Assembly: GCA_034336665.1 (NCBI GenBank) | Contig: CM067592.1 | Span: forward strand, 43,553,761 to 43,617,760 | From: Luscinia megarhynchos | Taxonomy: Eukaryota; Chordata; Aves; Passeriformes; Turdidae | DNA: 64,000 bases | Direction: 5' to 3' | Shown here: one piece after another, positions 13,101-28,100 of the stretch | Layout of the letters: every line of letters begins with the position of its first letter | Numbering within the stretch: position 1 is the stretch's first letter | Translations under genes and position numbers: made by a program | The notes under the pieces: model-generated | Database searches by the model: none | The model's input: the letters and a program-made list of their open reading frames with translations, nothing else | What the model was told of the DNA's origin: nothing

Positions 13101-16100
13101 CTGATTCCAAGGGAAATGGAAGTCAGTTGAGAAACGATTCAACCAGGAGTGAAATAATGAACAAGTAAACACAGAGTCAATATAAAAAGCAAACAAACTG
13201 CTTTTACTTCATTTTGTCTTTCACCAGTGAAACTATGAGTGGCATTTCCACATCACATTTCTTCTGTGTATCAGCTGGCCTTGTCTTTCACCAGCATCTT
13301 GGCCATGAAAGAAAACTAGTTGTGTAAGACTTAGTCCAAAGAGAACTGAAGAACAGATCACCTTGGGATCCAGAGAGATGTGCTATTCAGTAGCATCACG
13401 CGAATACTCTCTCAATTTGGCACAAGTACCCTTTTGGCAAAAAAATGAGAATCTACAGATTGCACCACGTTTTTGTCCAGAAGGTTGCCAAGAGTCAGAA
13501 AAAAGGAAAGAAAGTGGCTACTATGTAATGCTCCAAGTTGTAGTTTGCTCCAAAAACAGACATGTTCAGTATTACTAAATGGTCCAGAACAGACCTTGCA
13601 TCTGAGTAGGTATGGAGTTGTATTGGCTGGTAGCATTTTATTTTCCTAACAGTTGACTGCCAAATACCAGAATATTTTAGTGACTAGAAAAAGCTCCAGG
13701 GCTTCACTGGTACAAGCAGCTCAATAATTATCTTAGAACTTATAACACACCACAGACATAAAATTCCAAGCTACTTTGATGAAGATATCAAATACCACCA
13801 TGCTCTGTCAGAACATAAGGAAAAGGATAAAATCAATTTCAGTAACTATTTCCAAAATATAACTGACAAGATACCACTACCTAGTTTGTGACCTGTGGTG
13901 AGCTACTTTACTGGTACATATTGACAACAGATAACAAAAAGAGTAGGTAATTCCGACAGTGAATCACTAAACTCATGTGATGAGAGACTTTAGCTGTAAT
14001 TTACTTCTCACAGGTGCATATCCGCTCAAAAGAATGTACTTAAAAACAACATTGACCTCAAAAAAAAAAGCTTTTTGCTAGGGGTAAAACAGAAAACTAT
14101 ATGACAATGGCCTGCAATTCAGATCCTTTGTGCAAGATGAAATGGTCCACTGAGCCATGGACAAGCCACAGAAACAACTTTACCATTGTTCAACATAAAA
14201 TAATTGGAAAAAAAATTGAAAAAGCAGGAAAAGAAGCCAAAGCACAATACCAATACAGTTATTATGAGCATTCCAGACTGTTTTGAAAGGCAGATGAAAG
14301 TGATGTGATGGTCAAGTGTCCACCAGAGCTTGAAAATTTAATAAAAAATGGAAATCAATGGCCTACAAACATAAAATAACTGAAAACTTTCAGTTCAAAT
14401 GATATTTTAGAGCTGGGCTTGGAAATTTTGGAAGTAAGTGGACATGAAATATGACTATTGAGGAAAAAGCCTACAGAGTTTCTGACAGTTGGATCAATGG
14501 ACTTATTATTAAACATGCCTAAGAAACTTCTAGCTTCAACTGCTGACCTGGATTTTATGTACCTTGATTTGAGGCACTTGCACATACATTACTAAGAAAC
14601 ATGCTGAAATTAACTGTTGAAAAATGATAGCGTGTAAGAGAAGTCTGAAGGATCAGTCTTGGCAAGAGAGGACAGAGCAATTAATTGCAGAATCACTAGT
14701 AGGAAATGACACAAGAGGAAGGGGATAGATTGGTATCTACCCTATGTGTTCCACACTGGCAGGACAAGATAGGTCATAAAAGGTCCTGTCATAAAAGGTG
14801 AGATCGCCACAAAGGACACTTCCCTCTGCACAACTACTAAGCCTCTTGCTACACTAGTGATGACTTTACAAGGAGAAGCACACTGATGGTATCTAAAAGA
14901 ATGCCTTAGGAAAAAAAAGCAACAGGAATTCAGTTCCAGAATGATACTGCAAAAACCCTGTTCTAAATAGCTTTTCAGAATACATAATAATTACCCTGGG
15001 TATTTATTTACTTTCGCACGGTAAATGGTCAGGAAACAACTTCAGATGCCAAAGGCTTTTCCTCTTAAAAGCAGGTTTCATATGTTTTTGTACAGTCACT
15101 TTATTCCATGCTGTACAAATCTTAGGTTTAAAAAGTATCTTGTACACAAGTATTAGACAATTTTAGAGGAAAAAAGGCTTCCTAATTTAAAAAGACAGCT
15201 AACCATATCCCTGTGTTATAAAGAATACAAAGTTGCTATTGTTACTAACAAAAAAAAAAAACAAAAAAAAAACACCTTGGCACTTACATCTTTTTCTTTT
15301 TGGAGGCTGTCTACTTTTTCTTTCAGTCGTTTGCATTCATAATCTAATTTATCAGCTTTCTTGGATTCTTCAGATAACCTGTTATGTAGTTCAACTGCCT
15401 GTGAGAACAAGAATCAATAATGTGTCTGCAAATGTTAAAACAAAATAGACAAGACAAAGTAGCCAATTACAACGCACCACAAGTCATGTTGTAAAACAAG
15501 TGAAATAGTTACTTATAGGACATACTAGAAACTTCTTTCATCAGTTGTTCTGTGTTTCAGCAAAACAAAATGCATTTATTAGGTCTTAGTGCAAGCAAAA
15601 GATAGAAAAAAAGTGAAGCATTTTAAGTACATCTAAAACAAGAATTTAAGCTCAAGCAAGGTTTACAGAAAAAAAAGCTATGTAATTCTAAAGATCAAAA
15701 GGCTTAGGAACAGCAGAAAAATCTATCTGCATTCTGAAAAGCCTAGTAAAAAGAAAAGAGACTGAAGAAAGCAAATTATCTATACCTTTTATTAACTTTA
15801 TTTTGTATGCCTCACTCAGAATTCAACTACTAGTTAATGCAGCCAGGTAACATTCCCTAGCCTGAGATGTCCTAGTAAGTTTTAATACACTAACATAAAT
15901 ATTCAGCCGCAGGCTTCAAACAGTTTTTTTTATTACAGTGAAACATACAAGTATGCTTTCAACTTTCAAGATCAGTAAAGAGTTCTTAAAATTGAGTGAG
16001 CAGAAATGTGAAAGCCAAGCATAACAGAAGGTAAATCAGTGAAGTCTTCCCTTTTCAAAACTTACAGCCTTTACTAGGAAAGATTCATTCCCAGAACACT

Positions 16101-19100
16101 AGTAAAGCTCATAATGCAGAGAGCATGGAAGTAAATAAGCTAAATAAAGACTGACCTGCAAATACAAAAGCTGAATGAAGACTCAGCTAAAGATCTACAG
16201 CTTCTTCTGAAACAATTTAAAAGAAGGCTTCTTCATAGCTTATAGACTACAAAGGAAGTGATTAATACCAGTACCTATATCTACATCAAGATTTCCCAGT
16301 GGTTCTAATGGCCTTTTATTTTCAATGCGTACAACTACACCAAAATAACTACAAGGCCTAAAATACACACGGTCTTAAGTCTTAGAGAAGGACTTGGCTA
16401 CTGCTGTTCTTAAATTAAAGGCTGCAAAACCAGCACAGGCCTGAATTTTCTGAGATTTAAGAAATGAACATGTTCAATATGAAAATATTCAATTTTTCAG
16501 ATGTGATATCTATCACTGGGGCTACCTGCAGAATAACTGCAGGTATAGCAAAAACACTGCAGGCCTTCATCAGTGACAGTGACTTGCAAAATATGAGTAT
16601 TTTCACTTCAAATGGAAACAAATGCACTTATGTTTGTAATCAATCACGCTAATGTAATGGTATGTAGAAAAACACTGCAGGAAATAAATTTGTCTTGAAT
16701 TAGGACTTGTGAGTGTATAGAAAAAAATACAGTTTCATGGTAATGCAAAAGATTAAAAAAAATTAACTGCCATCACATTTACTAAGCATTATCTGTGTGT
16801 GGAATGAGTAAAGCAAGAATCTTGCAACAAAGAAAAGCAAGACATACCGTTAGCTATGTATCAGAATGCACATGCACAAAGGGGCTGAATAAAAATTAGA
16901 AAAAAATTATCCTGCAGTCTTCACATTCCAATCTTTACGCCGAAATAAAGTTTCTTAGAAAAGGCTTGTGCTTGCTCTCAGAAGAGTAAAAACAGAACAC
17001 CATCACTCAGGGTCACCTTACAGAGACTGCTCTGTGCAGAGAAGATGCAATTTCCAGATTACTACAGAAATTTGAATCAGCAACTTTCATCTGCATAGCA
17101 CAAATATTCTAAGCCAAAGAAATAACTCTTGAATGGGTTCTCATGAATGGGGTTGGATCCTTCAAACACCAGACAAGACATATTCCACTACAGGAGCACA
17201 CCAGTACTCAGCAGTGATGTAACATCACAGGCCTTATATCTGGCTTACTTCTGATGCCATAATTTAGGATTCCCCAAAAAATAATTTTGTGGTTTATGAG
17301 TCACAGGCAGGTCTCAAAAGGAGTCCAGTCTTACAGACACTTAAGACAAACACAGAGTGTTCATTTTGAGACACCATAGTTAGGTGAAGAAAAACACTCT
17401 GCCACAGGACACCTGAGGTTTATTTCAGTCCCCGCCAGTAAACAGCTTTGCACCAAACAACAGCTCTTCATACAGGAAATCCTATCCATAAAATACATGG
17501 AATAATGAAGAAAAGGAATACTTTAGCAGCACAAATGATGGGATTGGCCCTTCCAAAGTCCTTTCAGTTTGTGAAATAAGAAGAATCAAAGGCAGATGTT
17601 GGGATTACACAACAGTATCACATGCTCAGCCGTATAATGGAGTGAAATATTGGATTGCCAGTAAACCTGATACTACTCCTGTGGAAGGCTTCCCTTCTTT
17701 GCTTCCCTGGACAATTTTTCTTGTCCAAGTTCTTTTCTTTTTTCTGGTAAAATAATTTGGGCTGCATTTAAAATTAGCCAACACAGGCTGAAACTAATTG
17801 TTTTAAACACCAAGATGGCCAAGCGCAGGGAAAAAAATATCAAGTCTTGGGGAGACACATTGCCCCTGGGCTTTCAATATTGAAGTGCTTGTTTCTATAC
17901 TTCATTCTACAGTAAACTGACATACATGGACCCCTGTGCTGTGATCATTTGATCAAGCAGAAATACAGAGCAGGCACTACTGCTTTAATAAACCATGATC
18001 TGTCTAGCCCTGTAACAAGAATACCAGAATGATATTGTGTCCCTGTAGTATAGAGGCAGAAAGAAGATTAAGCACATCCTCCACCTTCACAGAAACAGCA
18101 TCATATAGCACTTGGATAAGCAGGAGGATAAATAGGTGCCTTTCACTCCACAGAGAGTGCTGGTGACACATTTTGTATTCCACTAGGTGCATATAAATAA
18201 TAAGGATGGTATGTGTCCTTCTCTCTTCTTAAGTGAAAAAATTAAGATACAGAGGAATTCAGACAAACCAGAACATTAAAAAAAGGGGAGATTTAACCAC
18301 AGGAACAACTTACCTCAGCTGTGGTGTGCTCCTTACTGGTGAAAAATTGCAAGTGAAAAGTGGACACTTTTTCTGAAAGAACAGCCTCTAATTCAAACCC
18401 CACTACTGAATATGAATTTGGAATCATTTTAGAAAAAAACAAACATCTGTTGAATTTTTAAATGCAAAAAATACTGCTTTTTGACAAAGTAATAAGCCTG
18501 TAGTAATGGCAAGAATTGCAGGAAAGGAGGACAAACATAGCAAGCACCACAAAACATGGAAGTCTTCTAAACAGGAGTTGTTTTTTCATAGCTTTTTTTA
18601 ACTTTGAGATAACAGCCATGTCATGAAGACAGAGTGCTGAACAATACAGAGTACTATTGCATTGATGATGCCCGTCCTCACCTGTCTCTTGTATGTTTCC
18701 AGCTGACTGCGTGCTGCATTGGCCTTCCTCAGTTCTTCCTCCAGGCTCACAGTATTTTGCATGTACATCGTATTCTTCTCTTCTAGAAGCTTCACTTGCC
18801 GCCGCAGATCACCCAGGTCCTCCAGTTTCTTTTTATATGACTCTACCTGGCTTTCTAACTTGGCTACTTTATCAGAAGAATGCCTGAAGGGACAAATTTG
18901 CATCAAATTTGAACTCTGAAAACTAACAAAACTAAAAGAAATGCTTTCCCACTGTTTTTTTCTTAATGCAGAAAATAGTCTGAGAAATCATGGGGAGAAC
19001 AATAAAGCAATCATATCCTCCTGTTACTGATGTTTTCACTTCTAAATTGACTGTTTTGTTCCCATAACTATTTGTCAACTGTAAGAGCTGCTGCTGAAGG

Positions 19101-22100
19101 TTCTTTTAGACCATATCCCTCCTACTAACATAACTTTCTTACCTGTTTTCAATCTTAAAATAATAGCTAAAACAACACTGCTCCCCTCCATTTCAATTCA
19201 TTTTAATGATAACTAGGAATAAAATCATAAACATCCCTCTGTTAGACAAATGGTACTTGGTGACAGAGGAGCAACATAATAGATTTGGAACTTGATTCCT
19301 TCTTAAAAACAAAACAAAACATAACAAAACAAAACAGAAAAAACAAACAAACAAAAAAAACCAAACAAAAAAACAAACCACAAAAAAACCCAAAACCAAA
19401 CAAAAAACAAAAACACAAAAAAAACCCCCAAAAAACCAAGAAAAAAGAAAAAGGAACACCAGGTTTCAGCTTTTCAGAGCTTTATCAATCCACCTGCTAC
19501 GCTGCCAAGATTACAAGGGATCTCACACCCCCCAATGATCTCTGCAACTACTACTGTTCCCAGTTAGTTTTAGAATCAATCAATTTACAAGTCTAATTTC
19601 CTCTGAAATCCAGGGAATCTCCCACAGAATTAATGGGTTGGTTTATGGGACACTGAAGCAAGCTAGCTCTGTTTAATCCTCAGTGAGGTGCAAGGCCTAT
19701 CTCTTGGGACAAGGAATTGCTCTTTGAACCCACTCCACCCACAGTTTATGGAGCTGGATGGGTTAATTCCTTATATTAATGACAGAAGGGATAAATACAG
19801 ATAGCTTTGGTAGAAGGCTGCTGGTGAATCAGGAATAGCAGCATTAAATAAGCCTTGCGGGAGAAAACGGGTAACTGTTCTGAATAACCCATGGCAATAC
19901 ATGCCAATACTGAAGGAATACACTCCATAGTAAAAGTGGCTGTCCCACCCTATAAATCCCTAGTATTATCAAATCATGATAGCTTTCATTGCTAAAATCC
20001 AGTGGGAACAAGAGCTGCAACAGATATTGTTCATATCAATATTACATGATAAACCAAAAGCACCACCTGAACTCCAAACAGTGCAAACCCAGGAAAGGAA
20101 ACGGCCTGGTTTTCTGATGAGAACAGATGTCTGAGACATAATGAAGGTGAATACTGCATACTCAAAGAGACCAGTGAGTGACCTGTTATAACCATGAATT
20201 GGCACAGAATTACTAAGTTTACTAAGAGTTATTGATTAGGTACAAAATAAGCAACTATTTTACTCAAGCAGAATTGTGGGTTGGTCTGTGTACCTAAACT
20301 GGAGGATTCGAAGAATCTTGGCATTAGAAGTGTTTAATAGTAAATTATTAAAAAAAAAAGATAATGCAGATTAAGTACACAAAACATATAGATTAAAAGG
20401 TAATAGTTAAAGAAGTTAATGGAACAAAACCTACCTGAGTACATCTATCTCATCCTTCAAAGACTGAGCCTCCTCTGCCAGTGTAGTAAGCTCTTCTGTT
20501 TGTTGCCTCAATTCTGCAATTTCCTTTTCTAGTTCCTCACAGCGTATTCGATAGTCATCTTTGGCAGCTTCTAATCTGTAGGAATAGATAGACACCCCAG
20601 GAAATAATTTTTCAACCTGAGCCACATTTACCTTTCCTCATCATCATCCCCTCTAAGAACATGTGAAATGGCCTCCTGCTGCAGTGAAGGAAAACAACCC
20701 AATGTGCTTATACAAAATGTAAAAGTAGATTGACTTTATCAATGCTCCCAATTTAGTGTCAGTCTTTCTGTTTGAAAATTCACAAGGTAATGTATGTTCT
20801 CATAAAGACAAAACCTGAGGTTTCCTTCTATAACAGTAGTTTTTCACAAGGAAAGCTTAAGGAGAAATTTGAATTTTTCTTCAACTTCGGACATCCAGAG
20901 TTTGAACATAACATCTTTATTCTAAGATTCTGTTCAGCTGTCGAACTCATCTACCTCCAACAATATTGACCAGATTGTTAGATGTTATAAATGCCATAGA
21001 CCTCTCATTGAAGGGGTTTTATTTATTAACTCATAGTGAACTTGTGCATGCGCAGTATATCTGGAGAACTAGGCTATCTAGTTAGCAAGTAAAGAAAGAA
21101 CTCTGACCAAAGCTGCTGAACTTCTTGTATACACAGTGCATAGGCAAAACTCTATTAACTTGGCAGTGAACAAAGGGAGTAACAAACTTTTTCAAAGAAT
21201 TTTTAATGAATGGAGGAGGACACAACCTGGAACTGAAAGAGCTACTGTGATTTTTGTTCTGAAATTAAAGCAAAAACAATCCAGGATAGGAGATAAGGGC
21301 ATGAGGAAAAAAAAAAGTCAAGGAGTCCAAAAAGAATCTCCAAGAATGGAGACAAGAGAAAATCTTTAAGCCATGTAAACCAGAAACAACAAAGATATGG
21401 ATCATGACAGACCAGAAAAGTCAAAGAACAAATACTCAAGACTGGAGGAAAAGTGGTGTAACCCACTAGGCACCAGTTAAGCTGTACATATGTCCTACTT
21501 GATCACGTAGAGCTGGAAGCAACACACACAAATGCCATTAGAAGCCACATAATATGAAGACAGAGGAAGGACATAATGGAGACTGGGAATGAGTTCCACA
21601 TATGAAAACTGCTTAGAATGACCTTCAGAACCTGAAACTTCAGTAACAGGCAGGGCAGATATTGAATATGGGGACAAAATCTGTTCCAACAGTAATTGAT
21701 ACCAGACTCAGGTGGGAATCACTGCAGAGCATGGACATGAATCAGAAGAGATAAAAGGGGACATTATCATTATTTTATTCCTTTACACAGTAGACCTATA
21801 AAAAGAAGAAATCCAGGTACTAGTTGTTGTGAAAGAGAAACACAATGTTTTTCAAGGTACTGATGGGAGATGATATATCAGAATAAGCAGGAAAGAGACT
21901 TAGCAAAAGGAATTGAAATAGAGCAAAACAGACCAAAAAAGGAAAGTAATGTGGCATATATTGTAAAAATTGGAAAAAGGCAATGAGAAGACAGCAAAAC
22001 AAAAGCTGGCATTGTAAAGAAAGAAATACCATAATTCCACTCACAAAGGAGAGGGAAAGTATGGCAAAGAGAACGAAAAGGTTGTGGTGAAGCTTTCTTC

Positions 22101-25100
22101 AGCAGAATAGGCTTACACAGCCTGAATGCAACAGTCTAGAGGACCAGGAAGGAGCTTTAAAGAGGAACTGTATTTTCACATATTGGGGAAATGTAAATCC
22201 AGATAATCTCCATCTTTCATAACCTCTGAAATCTGTTTTCAAATTCAGAGTTTTACCATGTAATATGCTGCCACCAGCACTACAGCCTGTAGCAAACTTT
22301 CACCTAGGAATCACTAGACCTTAAAAATACAATAAGAATAATTTGCATAAAGGAAAATATGCTCCTTTTCCTTCTCACTGACTTTGCCCAATCAATCAAA
22401 ATAGCTCACAGCAGAGTGACATATAAAGCACTTTAGCACTAAGAAATTGTTTTCTTTAATGCTGCATCTTGTAAAGAGCGAAATTATAATGTATACATCA
22501 CTTTAAAAACTGTACTACTGTGGTTATACACCGTCCATTATACTAATTCACATTTTCAGCAGAATCAGAAGTATCTAAGTCACGCCTATTTGCCAGCTAC
22601 AAACAACCTAACCAAGTGTAGCTTTTCTACCTGAATGTTTCCTCTTGGAGCTGTTCTAGTTGTGTCTGCAGCTGTAGGTGTCTGCGACCTGCAGGACTGT
22701 TAGGATCTTCAATAGAATCAGATTGATTTAAACGTTCCATCAGAATCTGGTTCTCGGCAAGCAGGCTGCTCTTCTCCTCTTGGAGGGCTGCAACCTGAAC
22801 AGAAACAATTAACCTACCCAGGTACAGAGAGCAGCATTCATTCATGTTCATAATGAAGTATCAACAGAGTCCACAAACAGAAATATTCAGGCTTTGCTAA
22901 CCACATTTCACAAGAACACACTGTATCATTTAATAGGTATTCAATTGCTATATGATGTAACCAACATATTGCAACATTAGGGGCAGAGATACAACTCAGG
23001 AAATATAATTATTCTAGTATGAATTTCACACAAGCATTTGAAGAAAAAGTCTGTTATGACAGAACATAACTTCATTATAATAAAACCTGTATACTTTCCC
23101 TACAAACAAATAAAACAAGCTCTCCACAGTAAAGTCCAGGTGCGAGCAGGACTGAAAAAGGAACACAGCCCCAAAGATAGCTCAGTTTCCACTGACACTG
23201 TGAAAACAGGTAGTAGTGCAAAGAACCCAAGACCTGTAACAGGGATTCATATAATAACCATGACAAATGAAGATCAGCTTCATTAGTTCCAACAGTTACT
23301 CAACTACAAGAAACCTGAATTAATATTTCAAAGGAAGGTTGCAAGAGCAATACCTTTCAGGTATTCCCCTTCACACTCCTCATGTCTTCCAGATCAGTAT
23401 TGATGTAATTACAGTAAGACTTAGTCTAAACCCATACACATTTGGTCTACAGCAACATCTGACTGGGATTTAACTATTAACTGGAACTGTTAGATCACCA
23501 GAACTATTAGTTCTCTACAGTAAAAGTTTTACCACACAGCTCAAACGCTCCCCAACTAAATAAAGTTTTGCTTCTATGAATCATAATACTGCTAACATGG
23601 CAACAAGATAAGAAAACAATGATATTCATTCTGCTAGCACAAGGGAAAACAAAACAACTACTGTGGCATTTTCACTGCCTTCCAAAAATTATGTTTCAAT
23701 ACACTAATACTTATTTTCAGCCATGTAAAAGTTAACACATCGTTTCTCCACTTCAAAATTGATATGGACTCTATAGCAAACTTACCTGCATATCTAACTC
23801 ATGACATCTCTGGGCGATTTCCTCTTTTGTCGCAAGTGCTTCATTTAATTCTTCTGTAGTTTTCTTCAGCTACCATAAACAAGAAATGTTATGTTTTCAT
23901 CACTCTCTGTGATCCATTAAAATATTCAGAACTACTGTCTGTAAAATTATTTTTACATTTAGGTAATACTTTTTTTTTTTTTTTAAAACTGAGCAATTCT
24001 GCTCATATAAAAAGAAGCAGATGTGAATACTGTTTATGTGCAAGAGTAAAAACGTACCTAAAAGCAATATTTGCTCTTACATTAGAATTACCACATCTAC
24101 TCTACAAATTGCGTCAAAAACTCTAGGAGAAATTGGGTCTGAAGAAATCACCAAATCTCTACACTGAAAAAAACTGTCAACACCACTTTTCTTTACAGAC
24201 ACAAAGAGTGCGTAATTTCAATTTCCAATCTACAGTTGAAATACAGAAAGGACTGGAAGGTGGAATACAGGGAATGGACAATTAGGGTAAAATCCCTCTA
24301 GTCATTGGAAGCTACTTGTAGTGCACAATAAAACTATTATGTAACAGAGAAGCCTACCCTTCTAAAAAGGGGCACTGAACCTTACAACCACTGGGAAACA
24401 TTCTGATGCTTCCCTTCAAAGACTTAGTGTATAAAGACATGCATCTCACTGGTTTGCAAATGAATGCAGTCAGGATAACATACGAAAACATAGCTACAAG
24501 AAAAGTGGTCTCATAAAATAGGTGCATTCATGTTATGTATACAGATACAGATATATATGTACTATTATATATGATGAAGTTTAAATGGGCTTTCTCAAAG
24601 TATCATCACACCTTCCATTTGCAAGTTTATTTCTCATGCGCTTGCTTACATACAAAGGACTTAATTTCATCTGCAAGAATTTACATATTTCTTCAGAGAA
24701 AGCATAATGAATATATGATGAATACAGTGAGCACCACTGTACTATTATTCTTCTCAATTAGGAAAAACATCTGAGGAAGTAGGACAGTGCTAAGCACAAG
24801 GAGAAGCTAGCAAAAAAAAAAATGGTTTGCATATTTTTTAAATATATCAGACTGGGAAGGATTGTGTTTGAAAACCTCTCTTCTATTTTGGAGCAGTTCC
24901 ACAGAAGCAGTTTTGGGTTTTTTTACACTGACTTTGGAAATAGGAACTCAGATAAAAATATTTATTGAATTTTTATCTTTCTTTCTTTCTTCATTCCTAA
25001 AGATCTGTAACAATCTGCAGTTTTGCTTTATTGTGTCATACAGCTAGACTGGTTTTTCAAACCAACTTTTCCACAACACTCTTTAGTGATTAAAGAGGAA

Positions 25101-28100
25101 AAAAAAACAAAAAAAACCCAGACAGTTCTTAATATGGCCCCTGACATGCTTTGATTGAAGGAAAAGAAACATCTAGTCTTAGATACCTGCCGATCAAGGT
25201 CAACGTAAGCATCATTTCCAACAGAGACTGGAGACTCTTTACTCATCAACTGCAATTAGATTACACTGGATTAGAAAAAGCAAAGCTTTACTTTTATATT
25301 AAAGCCTAAGTTTCAATGCAATACCGAGCTGATTTTCACTTTTGAAAGCTTTATTCTGAATTAATTCGAAAAGTTTTTAACTTCATTATTATATATGACA
25401 TATTCAGAAACAAGAACATTAAAAAATCTTCATAATTTGTAACATTTATAGTGCTAGAAAAGAAATCTTACATCATCTCTTTTTCTTTTGACAATGCACA
25501 TTCTTTGTCTATGACAAGCCTACAGAACATCCCACTAAAAATTTTACTGCAGCGGCATTGGAATGATAGCAGATATCAACACACCATGCAAGACCTATCT
25601 TTAATTTTTCTCTGCTATTGAGTGGCTTTTTCATATTACCATTACCTGGACTGATAAATTTATTTCACTCAACTCCAGGACATATCTATCTCAACTACTA
25701 GTACAAAGCAAAGGTGATAAAAATTCTGTTCTGGATTTGTCTGTGATTTTCAACCGTAAAAAATAATTCAGTACAGTGCATTCCTGAAATTCCTTGTGTA
25801 CTACTTCAGTGCAGGAATAGCTGATAGTGGTTTTGGCCTAGAGTATTAAAAAAAAAACCAACAAAGCAACAAAACAAAACGAAACAAAAAACAACGCCAG
25901 CCATACCCTAAAGTCCTACAAAACTGACAGATGTACTGATCAAATGAGAAAGAAAAACACTGATAAATAAGTTTTCTTGTGGTAACCTAATGATCACCTG
26001 CACCGGTTGGCAGAAGTGAAATCAAATGTAGCAAAAGATCTAGCTCAGCAACCTTCTCCCACACAGCTCAAGCAAACAAATAAGCTAACATTCTTAAAAG
26101 TTGTAAGACAAAAACAGGAAGAGTCTCGCAAATACAGTGTAACTAATTCAATAGGCATCATTACAGAACGGCACTGATGATTTCAGTCCAAACACAAAAT
26201 ATTCTAAGAGCTCTCCAATGATGTGATTCATAAAAGTTACTACTAAAAAGGCCCTATCCTAACCAAAACCAGGACAAGATTTCTTCCCTGGAATCTCCTG
26301 TCTAGTCTGGTAACTTTCTCGAGACAGTACTTCCTTTATTCCTTCTAGAAATCAGTGCTTTTGAACTGTTTTCCTTAGCAAGGTGTTTTGGGATACACTG
26401 CACAGTCTTCACTTCTCAATCTTGTTTATATCACCGTGTACAAGTGAAAAATCTGTTTGGCATTTACATAATTCAAACACATACACATGCATTTCTCTCT
26501 TCTGTTTTCTTTTACATCTTTAAAATGACAAACTACTCCACGAAGAAGCATTCAGAGTGTGGGCATCAAGCCCACACTCTCTGGAACAATAATTAGAAAG
26601 TCCCAAGCTTCACAGCCATCCCCTGAAAAACGAAGTCTTGTCTTTTTAATCACCATATATAATGGCATTACAAACTTGTCTTCAATTTAGGACCCTGTTT
26701 TCTAAGCTGATTATCATTTAAACAAAACCTCCCAATCCCTCTCTCCTCTGTGATGTTTATACACACTTTGAATACTGTATTTCACCAGCTTTTGCAGATG
26801 TCTAGCAGGGATACCTCCATATTAGCCAAACACTGAACTCCTCTCACTATTTCATATTCCCCAATGCTGTTCACAAACACACTTTGGACACATTTACTCA
26901 CACACACACACACAGGTAAATTCCACCAGCTAAGTCAGCACTTTCCAAAAGGCAGGTCCCCTGCTGCATGCAGCCTGCAAGGGTGTAGAACAACACGTCC
27001 CTAAAAGCTGCCACTCCTTCTTGGCCCTCACACAACTTCCTCTTTGAAAAACCAGCTCAACAGGCCTGTCCGAGACTTAAAAGGAATACAAGTGACCACA
27101 CAACCCACTAGAGGCCACTGTGGTGTCACTGCTTTCTATTATTAGCCATAGCCAATAATATAATCTCTATTTTCTTCAACAAGTTTTGCCATTTCTCCCA
27201 AAACATTCTGTCCTTGAGAACCCTTAGCAGAAATGTCCAGAAAAGAGGACATTATCTGGAATACAATTAGGTACTAGAGATACATAGTCTGGGTGTACCA
27301 GGAACACACACTGTATGTGTGAACTTCACACCATGAGGGTGCATTAAGAATATCAGGGGGAAATGTGAATGACGCACCAAGGGCAAGAGCCACAGATACG
27401 TGTGCAGATGTATCTCACAGGACTCAGTGCAATAGAAAGCACCTTGCAATTGGATAGTCTGTGGTATGTACAGTGGAAAAGCTTAAGGCGGAATTTAAGG
27501 GATTGTTTTGTGTCCAGTAAAACAATCAGACAAAGAACAAGATTGCTAAATAACTAAAAAAGGAACACAGGAATCCAACTTCTGATCATCAGTTAACAAT
27601 AATTTTAAGAAGTGGGATGTTGCGATAGAATTATCATGGCAAAGGAGTGCTTCCATCTTTTCCCTACACATCTCCCCACATACTGTAAATATGTAAATAT
27701 TTTATGCAAGAAATGTCTTGACCACGCTCTGCTTCAGGATTGCCTCTACACAGTCTCTCCCCACTGAGAAGCAAAAACTTTACCATAAATAGCACAACCA
27801 ATAGAGCACATACCTCTACTCACCTACCCAAACTTCTCTCTCTCCAGTCAGATTTTTTCAAAATTTCAAGAAAACTTTTACTGAATGCTACGTTTTAAGA
27901 TTCCATACAGACAGGCATATCAACTTAAAACACATACTACACTATCCATCCACCTAAAAAATATAAGATAAGAGGCTCACCTAGTTTCCCCTATTCTTGA
28001 CTTTGTTTCTGGTCAATCAGCATTCTCTGATATTACTGAAATTTAGAGTTGCAAAATACCCATTTAATCAGTTACCTGCTCAATGGCACATCAACTCTTT

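Noticed and set aside
13775..13870. Possible C/D box snoRNA (tgatga followed about 85 bp later by ctga)
   Set aside because: The C box lacks the required purine, no terminal stem or clear guide element is visible, and intron position does not fit well.
19242..19596. Phe-rich and Lys-rich open frames on the two strands
   Set aside because: They are produced by the A/C-only tract, not by coding sequence.
21045..21060. NRF1-like site (gtgcatgcgcag)
   Set aside because: A single half-matching site deep in intron 9 without CpG context or other promoter features.
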